NCBI RefSeq assembly: GCF_000002075.1
Contig: NW_004797816.1
Location: forward strand, 196,380 to 260,379
From: Aplysia californica
Lineage: Eukaryota; Mollusca; Gastropoda; Aplysiida; Aplysiidae
DNA length: 64,000 nucleotides
Direction: 5' to 3'
The notes under the pieces are model-generated. The model saw nothing but the letters and a program-made list of their open reading frames with translations, made no database searches and had not been told where the DNA came from. This document shows, piece by piece, positions 47,001 through 56,812 of this stretch; position 1 is the first letter of the stretch; every line of letters starts with the position of its first letter. A program made the position numbers and the translations under genes.

Positions 47001-50000
47001 TATGGCGTTATCTGTGTTGTTTTGCAGAGGTAAAAAAAAAGTGAGAATTGAGTCATCACATCTAAAATTGCCTTTTTTTTTTTTAAAGGACCCTGTCAGG
47101 TTTTGTTGCTTGATGCAGTGAGCTACAATAGTTTGCAAAACTAACGTGTTTGCTTTTTTTTTTTACTTACAGCTTTCCGAAACTATGATAGAGTAAATAA
47201 ACCTTCCACGATAGACAAGACCAAATAAACGTAATGAAATCCCATATTGACAAAGTTCATTGAATGTCAACATGCTTTGTTCAAGTGTACTGGTAAAAAA
47301 TAAGCTTTATCTCATGACAAACGATGACCTCTGACTCTGATGCTATCATAATAGGCCTTTTCAAGAGGTACATTTAACATCAAAGTATATTCAACCACAA
47401 AAATGAACACATGTATTTTCAAGACCAACCTCCAAGAAGCAGTCCATTTTTGTCCACACACATAACTCCAGATATGCCTGGAATCCGGAAGCTGATGAGA
47501 ATATGTGATAGAAAAACAAAACAATTTGTTAATTCACTACTTCATAAACAACAACAAAGTTCTCAGCTTACAGAAAAAAAGAGAACCAAAGTAAACTGAT
47601 TACTGAAACTTTAAAGTTTTTCTTTTAAGGCGAGAGTATTCCATGACTGTCTACTCTATTCACATTAATGTAATTTCAAAGAAAGGCTCTTGGCCTATTG
47701 GTCAAAGAACTAAAGAAAGAAGGAAAGACAGCAGAGACAAGACAAAAAGATTAGAGTTAAATCTCTAATGTGCATTGCCTGTAAGCCTAATCTACCTCAT
47801 GTAAAGTTACTATTGACGAATCAATAATAGTGAGTTCATCATTTTCGGAGGCCAAAACTGGAGATTGCCAAGTTCAGATTATTAAGCAGTTTAGACAACT
47901 TTGACTAGACTATAAGACACTCCAAGCTTCAGAGTCAATGGTAATGAAAAGTAATACAGTCGAACCTGCCTTAACGGAAACCTGTGTAAAACGGAAACCT
48001 GTCTTAACGGAATCTCCCCGCTCCCACCTTGATATATTCCTCTTTAACTACCTGCATAAAACGGAAACCTGTCCAACGCGGAAACGGAAAGAAAAATCTG
48101 CTCCCTTCCGAGGGTTTCACCTGTGTAAGACGGAAAATGCTTTGCCCACTCAACCCTGATTTGAAACAAAACTCGCAAGTTTGGTTCCGACGGCTCTAAA
48201 CTTAACGCTATGGCCATGCCGCTTGGCGAGGAAGGGGAGTAGGGGTGCAATTTTGGGGTAGATGTTACCCCATCATGTGAGCCCTGAGCGATGCAGATGG
48301 TCAGGGTAGTGTGGGTGTGAAATCTCATGACTGCCCGTGAGAGTGCTCGAGTTGCGAGCCACTACGGAAACTTTCTTGGGTAGCCAGAAGCCAGAGGTGT
48401 GAAATTAGATTGACCAATGCCAGCCGAGAAAAGAGTTCCTCGAATCGTTGATTACATGATGGCAGTGAGGGGTGGCATTGGTGGGTGGGGCTAAGGGTGG
48501 AAGCAAAGGAGATGTTCAAACGTTCCTATTTTAATAGGTCAAACAGTGGTCCTATGAAATGCAAGCACTTGTGGTAATCGGATAAGTAAGACTGACGCAT
48601 GTCATTATCAGCGAGGGTAGCAGCTGAGAGGTGTGAAGTTTTGACCATTGCTTGCCGATCAGACAAGCGATCCTTGATCCCACCGGCTGGGCCTTTGAAA
48701 CCCCCCCCCCCCTCCTAAATTCCCCTGTCTAAGACGGAATTTTTTTCTGGCTCCCTTGCGATTCCGTCTTACACAGGTTCGACTGTAGTATATTAGTAGC
48801 ACTGAGAAGAAAAGAAATTCTTCTGCCCTTTTAGCTTTTTATGCAGGGTAAAGATTTGAGTAAAAGTGCATTTTAAGTGCGTAAATTATTAACCCAACGT
48901 ACAACAATCACCTTAAATTTGCGTTTGAAGCACTTTACTACCCAAACAACAATAATACATTTTATACGTGGGGTTTTTCTTTTGTTAGTGTTTTACGGCA
49001 CTCGCAACTGCATAAGGTCATATGAGCGCGCAGGACACATTTAACTTTTTCAGTTGGTAGGAAATTTTTAATTTTGCCAGGGTGGCGGCCGAAGCCTACT
49101 CTAATCGATTTTAGATCATCAAGGGATCGTTAACGTGCACAACTTGCACACGAGCCCTCCGAGATTTTTCACCCTTGTCCGAGAAGGCTAGGTGTAGATC
49201 TTTCCTACCAGAAGATCAGGGGTGTGGCTGAAAGACAGCAGTAAGAAGGAGCCAAGGAGTAGCAGTAGAAAGGCTAAAGAAAGAGTCAGGAGTCCAGAGG
49301 AGGGGGAAAAGGAGGTGAGGGGGTGGGGGCAGAAAGAGATGACGAAAGCAGATGACAGAAAATTAGCTTAGAGAGCAGGAAAGGAGGAGAAAGGAGCCAA
49401 TTTTAGAGAAGAAAATTTGTCCGTCGGTACCCGGATTCAAACCCTGGACCTATTGAATGAGAGGCGAACACCTTAACCTCTAGGCCGCAAGAGCCCCCTT
49501 TACTTGCGTTTGTAGTACTTAATTAATAAATAGACCACATCAATCACGTTAAAAGGCCTACTCACATTATAGATCTAATGGTGTAGCCTAATTGTCAGCT
49601 ATAGTTCTTAGCCTGACTGGAAACATGTCCTCATTACGAAACCTGTTACTGTTGCGAAAAACAAATTCATGGAGATAGGATGGGAAGAGATCGCCGGTTG
49701 TGCCAAACTGTCAGCGCAATTTTCGTTTAGAGCACATCTATTCAAATTCAATTAACGTGTTTGTTGAACATTGGGTCTAACAATATGCTACAAAAGCAAG
49801 TAATAACATGTTTTTGTTGTAGATCTAGATCTACACCGAGTCTAATAATTTACGCACCTAAATTGCACTTTTTGTTTGTTTTAGAAATAGTAGAGTTAAA
49901 TTAGGGTGCTGGCAACTGCATAGGTCATATGACCGCCATTTAAAATTCACTTTTAGACTTTTACCGAGATTGGATTTCAGTAACCTCTCATTATTACTAG

Positions 50001-52925
50001 ATCTACTATCGGGACTAGTCGAGTGGTGATGTCCCAGCCCAGGGAGCAGCCATTGGGGCAAAATCTGTCAGGGAATCTCCAGATTGGGCGCTTTTTTGCT
50101 TGCTTTGGCCCCAAAAGTAGGCTAGGGGGGTTTCCATAGAGCACGGTCGTGCACTGCCGCCCAAAAATTTTAGCGCACAACAACACCCACAAAGAGACAA
50201 CAAAAGAACCTTTACCATCCACCATCCAATCACTTTTTCTTACAAGTTCCTCGCCAGAGCCTTTTCGTTCATTACAACATCTACAACAACTCTACAACAT
50301 CTACTATACCATATCAAGTTCTTGTGCTTCACCAAAGTAAACAAAATAGTATGTTCAGTGGTGTAATCTATCTTGGAAAATGCTCTATGGAACGACCCAA
50401 ACAACGATGACGTTTTGACCGAGTTTCTTAGTTCATAAATTATAAGGCGGCACAATTTCAATGTGCCCCAGCCGAACAAAGCCCATAGAAGCAGTCTAAA
50501 AATAACGCAATCTCAGACCAGTTCACGATAGTTTACACAATTCAATGCCCGTATTATGATAGCTTTGGAGCAATCCACCGGAGTGCTCCCAGCGATGTGC
50601 GATTGATCCATTGTCTTGCCATTTATATCTCTAGCCCCACCTCTGTAACCCTGAACTTGAGCGAGGTCAACATGACGTAATTAGGTCATTGTGTTAGAAG
50701 TTGGAATGGTGTAGTGGTGAAAGTTTTATCACTCGAGTGTGTATTCCAATGCAGGATGAATGAAGTTGATTGCAAATAAATTCAGCTCACCAAACAAAGT
50801 AACAAGAACAGAGTGAATGAATTAAGTCTTCACCAACCCAAAAATGTCAAAATAATACAATGAATAAAAAGTGTAGTGGCTTACAGTCAGCGTTAACAAA
50901 TTATACTCATTGTAGACCTAGATAACGCCTACTGTTTCTCCTGTCTGCTTTTTGGAACTGAGGACCCCAAGTAGTCTCAGGCTTTACCGATCTTGTCCAG
51001 GGGAAACAACGCATTAAAGTCAAAAGTCATCAAGAGCGCACGTAAAAAATGCCGTTCATACTTTTGGACAAGTAGACATAGCAGCGCAGCTAGTCGTTGG
51101 TCATCGCATTTTTTAGAAAGAACAGGCACGTATTGTGTAAGGTTGTCTAGTGCATTTTGTCCTGTGAAACTCACGAACTCGCCCTTCGCGGTCATGAAAA
51201 GGGTTATTTGTCGGGGAACAGAGGTACTTTTCGCTAACGCTATGCAGGCCCTTTGACATTTTTTGCCCACTCTACAAAATGCATCTCTATCTGCGTTTGT
51301 CACCGGAATATGCCATGGCCGTCTGAAACATGGTGGAATTTACAGTCTCGACTAATTAGCAAAGTCTTCATTTGGAAAGGAGAGATCCAGCTCTATCTTG
51401 AAGAAATTCAGTCTGAGCACTGGGACGATAATTCCATTCACGATGATATCCTGAATGTATTAAAGAGCGAAACATTTCTCTTCTTTTTGCACTTTTTCAA
51501 CAAAGTGTACACGCGCGTTGACGCTGTTTATGGGATCCTCTAACACAAAAGTACAACGCCCATAACAGCCTAAAAAGCTCTAGACACGTTTAAAGTAGCC
51601 TTTGATGAAATTAGAAACAGTATACGTGTTCCATCAACAAGACAGACCACAGAGAAACACCCTTCCAAGAGACGCAAACACTACACCACAAATGAAATTG
51701 CTGCAAAGCAGGCCTGTGACATAACAGTTACAACTCAAATTGTGACAGTTTCTTGAAGCAAAATAAAATCAACGCACTCTCAATCTGCGATTCCTCCAAA
51801 TTCCAGGACTATCAAAAGTCGTTTCCAACAGTTCTCTAGGATCATTTACAGAAATATTACTGTTTGCTTAAAATCAAATTACAAACAAAATTATACATTG
51901 CAATGAAATATTTAAATCTCCTCAGTGTCGTATAATCCAGGGCCTTTATTCATTATATCTGAAGGACTACAAATTCGAGACAACATTTAGAGAAGTATGC
52001 AAAATGCCAGAAATCGCCCTGACGTTTATGTCGATCCACAAGGACATCATTGACAGCATGTCCAACTTCGTCAACAGAATAAAAATGGACACTTTTGCTA
52101 GCAAAAGAACGAAAAGAAAACTTCTTCTTCAAATAGATTTTCTCAAAACAGGTAGGATGAAGAAAACATCTCATTTATATGCCCTTGACTCTCTTCAACC
52201 TGCTTTCACCTAATTGTGCACGCCCACTTTTTAGACCCATGAGCCGCCCCTGCCCCTGACCTAACAAAAATATAGAGGGGGCTTGCAGATAGGTTTGTAT
52301 ATATCTCTCGCTAGCTGAGCATCAAACATAGAGCCTATAATAGATCTAGATCAAGGCTCAAATAATCGGGGTGGGAACTGCCGAAAGATTCCCTCTCTAA
52401 CTAATTTGCCAAAATGGCCGCCCCATGAGCCGGGACAGCACAACTGTCGACTAGTGCCCAACTATCAAGTTCAGGGCGATTGTTAAGATTCCCGCGTTTA
52501 ATTCCGATGTGCGTTTTTCAGTTAGGGTTAGGGTTATGGTTAGGATTAGATATCTAGGGTAAGGGTTAGGGACCAAAGTGAAACATGCCTGAAAAACGCA
52601 TCGGAATTAAACGAGGGAATCTTAACAATCGTCAAGTTCAGTAATGCTGAACTGATAGTTGTGAAGACAGTGATAGAGACACACAGGCATGTTTATGATT
52701 ATTACTGCTACATAATTACTGTCACTGTCAGAGTGTCTCCATACTAACAGCGTCAGTCAGTAGACACTACACAGTCAGAGTCAGAGTGTCAGTGACAGAC
52801 CTACTGGCTACTGGCAGTACTGGCTACCGTCGTCGTTTCTAATTCTTTTAGAAATCTATATTGTCCCCTATAAAAAAAAGCAACTCTTACGCTTCTTCCA
52901 TTTGTTTCTCCAGGGACTTTTCCAT
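39293..52925 (-). CDS. LAMTOR5: Ragulator complex protein LAMTOR5 (HBXIP)
   Basis: It is a roadblock-fold subunit of the lysosomal Ragulator complex, which anchors Rag GTPases for amino-acid-dependent mTORC1 activation. Coding exons in transcript order: 52925-52891, 47491-47430, 40700-40580, 39350-39293. They sum to 276 nt, 91 aa, the length of human LAMTOR5. Phases agree at every junction (GC|C, G|GC, GG|G) and donors and acceptors are GT-AG. The protein starts MEKSLEKQMEEA, continues FRIPGISGVMCVDKNGLLLG (human NPSIVGVLCTDSQGLNLG), then ALTNQASRLSPGNP, PVICLESEAG and ends VKKTDNLTTAMFKTS. Introns of 5.4 and 6.7 kb are filled with transposons. No damage is visible. The exons are too small for simple ORF scans; identification rests on the whole-length match. 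Confidence 0.93.
39447..40219 (-). mobile_element. Tigger-type MITE copy 2, one end missing (LAMTOR5 intron 3)
   Basis: The left end CAGTGGAGTCCATTAATAAC is preceded by TA. The interior is the reverse complement of copy 1 at 20305-21049. The right end fades near 40219, before the terminal inverted repeat. Confidence 0.75.
40324..40500 (+). mobile_element. Partial TTAA element related to 57571-57879
   Basis: TTAACTCTTTCACTCC at the left end, then GAGCCATG, TTTCACAGC and GAAATCCCAGGCTGAAAAAT, as in the complete element at 57571-57879. The right end is not found. Confidence 0.55.
40770..41590 (+). mobile_element. pogo/Tigger-type transposon remnant encoding a CENP-B-like HTH
   Basis: TA-flanked with ends CAGGGGAAACCATATATAAC and, on the other strand, CAGTGGAAACCTGATATAAC. 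A plus-strand frame from about 41160 begins MRNCLSIDKKYEIVQTVDST. After a frame change it reads TPLAEICRYFDIPRGSIHTT, IKDRAKTV, then KKMRLTDADAVDQTLLMWFK, EARRKLVP. This is the order of the N-terminal CENP-B helix-turn-helix and Tc5-type HTH domains of Tigger transposases. The DDE domain is absent, so it is an internal-deletion derivative. A (GA)n microsatellite (40939-41021) has expanded inside it. It lies about 70 bp from LAMTOR5 exon 3. Confidence 0.8.
41593..43535. other. LAMTOR5 intron 2, unannotated part
   Basis: No gene or repeat family recognised in about 1.9 kb of AT-rich sequence. Confidence 0.45.
43536..43935 (+). pseudogene. Fossil fragment of an uncharacterised element-borne protein
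   Basis: A plus-strand translation contains RPLVNSLNALGLCSTYREAQ and, further on, FNFDRNIRSPDGERTFIHGM. The pattern of a Cys-Ser-Tyr segment followed by an F-D-x-N ... T-x-H-x-M-G segment recalls a family of long hypothetical proteins multiplied in many invertebrate genomes. The element class is unknown and the copy is broken. The resemblance is from memory and weak. Confidence 0.3.
44181..44263. repeat. (CTT)n microsatellite and C run
   Basis: TTC/CTT repeats from about 44181 to 44237, then a C run to 44262. Confidence 0.9.
44755..45183 (-). repeat. SINE/LINE 3'-tail fragment and spacer
   Basis: 44754-44805 carries, inverted, the tail GGCGCTCATATGACCTTATG, CAGTTGCGAGTGCCGTAAAA with a TAAAACTAAAAC-type simple end. 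Homopolymer G run near 44971-44988. The rest is unremarkable. Confidence 0.5.
45190..45718 (+). mobile_element. LINE C-terminal fragment (LAMTOR5 intron 2)
   Basis: Translation gives LYACESWTLTAELE, then RKLKWYGNVTRSTRLAKTIL, QGTVEGKRKRGRKRRRWEDN, EWTGETMGDNLRKAEDKNRW and a stop, followed by a (GAA)n-type tail. This is the well-known C-terminal tail of an abundant animal non-LTR ORF, distinct from the family at 23040. It is 5' truncated and interrupted. Confidence 0.7.
45719..47429. other. LAMTOR5 intron 2, unannotated part
   Basis: No gene or repeat family recognised. A/T homopolymer runs near 46420 and 47075. Confidence 0.45.
47957..48785. mobile_element. TA-flanked MITE with repeated ACGGAAACCTG motif (LAMTOR5 intron 1)
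   Basis: Ends CAGTCGAACCTG and CAGGTTCGACTG, flanked by TA. The motif ACGGAAACCTG and its variants recur several times in the first 180 bp, with ACGGAAT/ATTCCGTCTTA near the right end. No transposase. Confidence 0.8.
48971..49498 (-). mobile_element. Full-length tRNA-derived SINE (LAMTOR5 intron 1)
   Basis: It has the same architecture as 14647-15180: tail at 48989-49030, core at 49080-49230, tRNA-like head at about 49420-49498 with a B box (GGTTTGAATCC, one change from consensus). The SINE is in the same orientation as LAMTOR5 transcription. Confidence 0.8.
49499..50976. other. LAMTOR5 intron 1, unannotated part
   Basis: A short SINE-tail-like piece (GCTGGCAACTGCATAGGTCA) at about 49908-49927. 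The open frames at 49977-50233 on the minus strand are not recognised. Confidence 0.4.
50977..51330 (-). pseudogene. Unrecognised open frame, protein-like composition
   Basis: A minus-strand frame of about 118 residues without an ATG at its start reads FRRPWHIPVTNADRDAFCRV, later KCDDQRLAALLCLLVQKYER and ends PLDKIGKA. Its alternating hydrophobic/charged pattern and Cys content look like a decayed or partial coding exon rather than random intron. It abuts the hAT-like fossil in the opposite orientation and may belong to another element. I do not recognise the family. Confidence 0.3.
51335..52215 (+). mobile_element. hAT-like transposase fossil (LAMTOR5 intron 1)
   Basis: Translated blocks WDDNSIHDDILNVLKSETF, FFLHFFNKVYTRVDAVYGIL, then after a stop KALDTFKVAFDEIRNSI, and further on FQDYQKSFPTVLLGSF recall the central region of hAT transposases related to the ZMYM-type domesticated proteins (an F-x-x-F-F-x-x-V-x-x-x-x-x-x-L-Y pattern followed by a coiled region). 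Many stops; no catalytic motif or inverted repeats were identified. The family call is tentative. Confidence 0.4.
52475..52631. mobile_element. Foldback element with telomere-like spacer (LAMTOR5 intron 1)
   Basis: Arms 52477-52520 and 52589-52631 are near-perfect inverted repeats of about 43 bp (starting CGATTGTTAAGATTCCC). Between them lie degenerate GTTAGGG repeats (52521-52572). TCAAGTTCAG is present on both sides (52465-52474, 52632-52641), a 10-bp target duplication. The size of the duplication is compatible with Mutator-like or foldback elements. Confidence 0.8.
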
Positions 52926-53880
52926 TGTAGCAGAGATAAATCCTCGATTATAAGAAATGCGGCGGGTTCAAGTTCTACTTGGTTAGCACAGTGATTGCTT
53001 TCATTCCGAGCAGAGCAACAACGACGGATCTCAGTTGTTGACGGACGTGCCGTTTCTTTTCAGATTCGTTTTTTCATATCCCGTCACAAGACCATTGTCT
53101 GCCAGGAAGCCTACCTTTAGCCTACAGAACAAATTTTAATTATGGACGAAAAAAAAAAGTTTTCGAGAGAATAAAAGCTTTTTGTTGGATAATATGTTCA
53201 TTTTCCCTCTTTAAACCCATCACCTCAAAAGCATTTGAAAATGATTTTTAAAAACCCAAATCAACTTGTATAGATGAAAAATGTGTATTCTGTGCGCCAA
53301 AAACAAAAAAGAAAAGTGTGTTGATCATCATAGTCATAGCAAAGTCTTCTTTCACGCACGTTCCATTCTCAGTTGTTTTCCATTTGTAGCCGCCCCTTTC
53401 TTTCAATAACATATTTAGGCATGCCGTATGCCGTACGATTAGCCCTGAGACTGAAAGAACGCGTACACACTTATCCCCCCCCCCCCCCCCCCTGGCAAAA
53501 AAGAAAGTTGTTGTGTTGTTTACTCTGAGACTGGACTGAAGCATCAAAGCCAGGCCCATCAGATTGGTGGTTTCCACATTAAACCATTAAAATGCATAAT
53601 AAAGTGCTACCATTGAAATATACCACCTCTTGAGTTTGAGGAGAGAAACGAACTATAATCATTACTCGGACATTCAAGAGAAATATATATTGCTGGGAGG
53701 AGGGGGGGGGGGGTTTGGGGGGGGTCTCCTTATGAAGATTTCATCATGCATTGGAAACGTCCCCAATCAAATACAAATGCCATTCATCACGATGCTATAG
53801 TCAGGTTTTCACAAAATGGGTGTGTTTGTTTAATTGTTTATTTTAGCTGTTGCCATCTGCTAAGAACCCACTGAATCTGC
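52926..53880. promoter_or_regulatory. LAMTOR5 5' UTR/promoter side of the shared intergenic region
   Basis: Minus-strand LAMTOR5 transcription should start within a few hundred bases above its ATG at 52925. The stretch 52990-53060 is locally GC-richer. C run at 53476-53493 and G runs at 53699-53726. No core promoter motif is convincing on this side. Confidence 0.35.
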
Positions 53881-54066
53881 CCATTGGAGGCGCGGTCGCC
53901 ACGCCTTCGCGTCCCTTGCAATGACCCGGAAGTTTTCGCGGGGTGTGTCTGTCTTGTGTCTTGCTTCGTGGCATTCCCCACCTGCTTGGCTTTCACCGGG
54001 GACTTTGATTGAAATATATTGCAGCCCAGTACATTCTTACTGTCGTTGAAAGGATCGGTGACTTAG
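53881..54066 (+). promoter_or_regulatory. GMPPB promoter and noncoding first exon
   Basis: An inverted CCAAT box (CCATTGG at 53881-53887), CpG-rich sequence and ACCCGGAAGT (53924-53933, ETS-type) mark a TATA-less housekeeping promoter. A donor TTAG|GTGAGA follows 54066. The coding exon at 56809 begins right after an acceptor (TTTTACAG) only four bases before the ATG, so a spliced noncoding first exon must exist upstream; this is the best candidate. Confidence 0.45.
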
Positions 54067-55518
54067 GTGAGATTGAGCGGTGGACAAGGTGAAGTTTCAG
54101 TCTTCCTACTTGTATCAATTTTATTTGAAAAGGACTGCTCATAGCTGCTTGGTCCCAACGTCAGGGAAAACCAACTTTTCATCTCTCCTCCTGGATATCA
54201 GTCTTTTAGTCTATCTTATCTTCTAGAATCTAGACTCTTGATCAACTCTGGCGGACAAGACAAAGTATGTTTAGAGTTTAGATTCTATAATCTAATTCTA
54301 AATCTAGATTTAGATTCTAGAATCTAGATCTAGATCTAGATCTAGATCTATGCCTCTAGATTTACTCAAATATTTTAGTGTAGGCTTACATGTAGAATCT
54401 AGGACTTCAATCATTGAGTCATTGAGTTTGGTCGGTCACGGCATCTTAGTAAGACTTAGAATCTAGATCTAGATCTAGTCTAGGCGGCCTACTAGCATTC
54501 CTTTTTAGTAATTTCTCTTGAGATTTAAGATGTGAGACAAAAAGGATGGAGAGCAGAGGGAAGGCCTTTTATGATCTTATCACTTATCTGATAGTGATAT
54601 ACATACATATATATATGTGTGTGTACTCATGACTAATATCTGGCTCATTGCCACATTTTGTCTAGGGAGGAATTGAGGAAAGGATAGAAAAGGGAGCGAG
54701 TGTAAGGCTAACTGGTGAGATTATTAAGAAAATTAGATTTTAGTTTGTTTTTACGGTAAATTTTTACTTTCACTCCCGCACACAGATGCACTGTTTCAGG
54801 GGTCAAACTGCTGTACTGTTTGCTGCAGATCACACATAATAAAGCCACTAAAACTGTCGCAAATCAATTATTTTCAAGACAATTTCAAATCTAACTGTAA
54901 AATATCAAATTATGGGTGTAAAAACAGGGGGGCATGCCCCCCTGTAACCCCCCCAGATTTTCTTTTACCCCAGTGGGGCAGGCCCCCCTGGAACCCCCCG
55001 ATTGGTCCAAAGCATGTCTATCTCGGTTAAAAACAATCAAATATTTCAAAAACCATTAATTTGCGACGGAAATGAAGTTGATATTCGTGTTCAGCGCATC
55101 AATATTTAGTAGAAAATAGACAACTGGTAGCTGAGTGTGAGACGGGAGGGAAAGTAAAAAAATACCGTTTTTAGTAGTACAGTAGTAAACTATAGGCCTA
55201 ATAAGGGAGAATAAAGTAGGCATATTAGCCTGCATACTGTAGACCAGGCCTAGATCTAGATCTAGTGCAAAACGAAGACTTGAGGTTGGTAGGCTGCTTT
55301 GGTGGGCTAGGCCGCTTCAAGGGGCCTAATTAAATGTTTGTAAAAATAATGTTGTTCAAGAGGCCTTGAATCTTGATTATATTTATTTTAATTTTTTTCC
55401 ATGATTCATGGAGGTTGTTTTGAACTCAGCTGTAGAAATTTTGCAGCTGAAGTTGAGTCAAAGTCGGAGTACTAATCTCATTATTATTGCCAAATTTTCA
55501 GTATGATCAACACTAGTA
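54067..55518. other. 5' intron of GMPPB
   Basis: TCTAGA-type tracts at about 54297-54350 and 54462-54480. Short GC-rich palindromic pieces (GGGGGGCATGCCCCCC and a variant) at about 54927-55000. No gene. Confidence 0.5.
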
Positions 55519-56375
55519 CAGTGGGATCCTGGTATAACGAGAGGGAAGGACTGATGCGAAATATAGAATAGCAGGATTCTCATATAAGGGATCCAGTAAT
55601 AAATTCAAGGGAAATAATAAAGTAGACCTAATTTCTTTGGTATTCTGTTTATTTATTTTTAAAAATTGTTATCTCCCCTGATGATGATTTTTTCAACATG
55701 ACCTCTTGGTCTTACTTGATCGAAAATCGAATCAGGTTTCTTTCTCTAGCGCTAGCGGAGTTGACAGCTCGGCGTTGCCGATCAAAAAGAACTCTAGGCT
55801 AACTCTCCCACTATGTTGTGTGTCCCCCACCCCCCCTCCCTGCCCCCACCTCACCCTGTGGTGCATTCCGTCTGCTTACACACATTGGGTACACACCACA
55901 CCTTGCCCATGTCACACATTTGCTCCATTCATCACATCACTGTGACCTCTCCATCCCCGCATATTGGAGAAGTGAGAGGCATGATAGGCGCAAATAAACT
56001 AGACTAGGCTGGCCTGTCATGCGATGTGTTCTGCTTGTCTGTGCATGCCACACCCTCCCCACTCATTCGCTCCAGCCTTCATTGTTGGCACACGTGGGCT
56101 CTCCCATTATTTGGTTCGCTGGATCACCAACAAGTTTCTCCTCTGGCGAGGTTGTACATCATTTATAATTGGCCTATAGATGCGCTGTGCACAGCAGCAG
56201 TAATATTTCGCTATAATTCTATGTAATCAACTCGCGTGTTTGTTAGTTTGTCTCATTGCGTTATAGCAGTACTTTATTTACAAAGATAAAGAAGGGAAAA
56301 AAATGGGGTTTTAGAATGGTGTCTTTATAACAGACTTCTCATTATTTCAGGACTCGCTATAAGTGGTCTCCACTG
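55519..56375 (+). mobile_element. Tigger-type MITE copy 3 (GMPPB 5' intron)
   Basis: TA-flanked, CAGTGGGATCCTGGTATAAC at the left and GTGGTCTCCACTG at the right. The interior is collinear with copies 1 and 2. It is the longest of the three, with extra sequence near 55640-55690 that matches copy 2. Confidence 0.8.
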
Positions 56376-56812
56376 TACTATTAGCTCACAAGCTGTACTT
56401 TTGAAGTTAGATCTCAACTGAATAGGTTGAGTAGACATTGTAATGTTTTTCTTACTGGGTTTCTTTTAGTTAACCCAGTCTTTTTACTTTGCAATGTGCC
56501 TGTTGCTTTTGTGTTCTTTGAGTAGGAATCTTGAGGAGATTCAAGTATTGTATAAGTATAATAGTTATAATAGTAAGCATGACAGCGATTGTGATCAGTG
56601 ACATTTCGATTTTGAAAATCTGTTTACATCAAAGAAAGACTGATTCTTCTGATTCTAACTTTTCCTGACTGATTCCTGCACCTCATTTACTTAATGCATT
56701 ACTTTTGTACATATTTAGATGTTACTGTCCCTCCTGTTCACTTTCTCAAAACATATAATAATTCTTCTGCCGATTCATGTAGCTTTTTAAAACAAATTTC
56801 TTTTACAGAAAG

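Noticed and set aside
50700-50765. tRNA-like segment (TGGTGTAGTGG)
   Set aside because: A-box-like only; no B box, no target duplication, no other copy seen.
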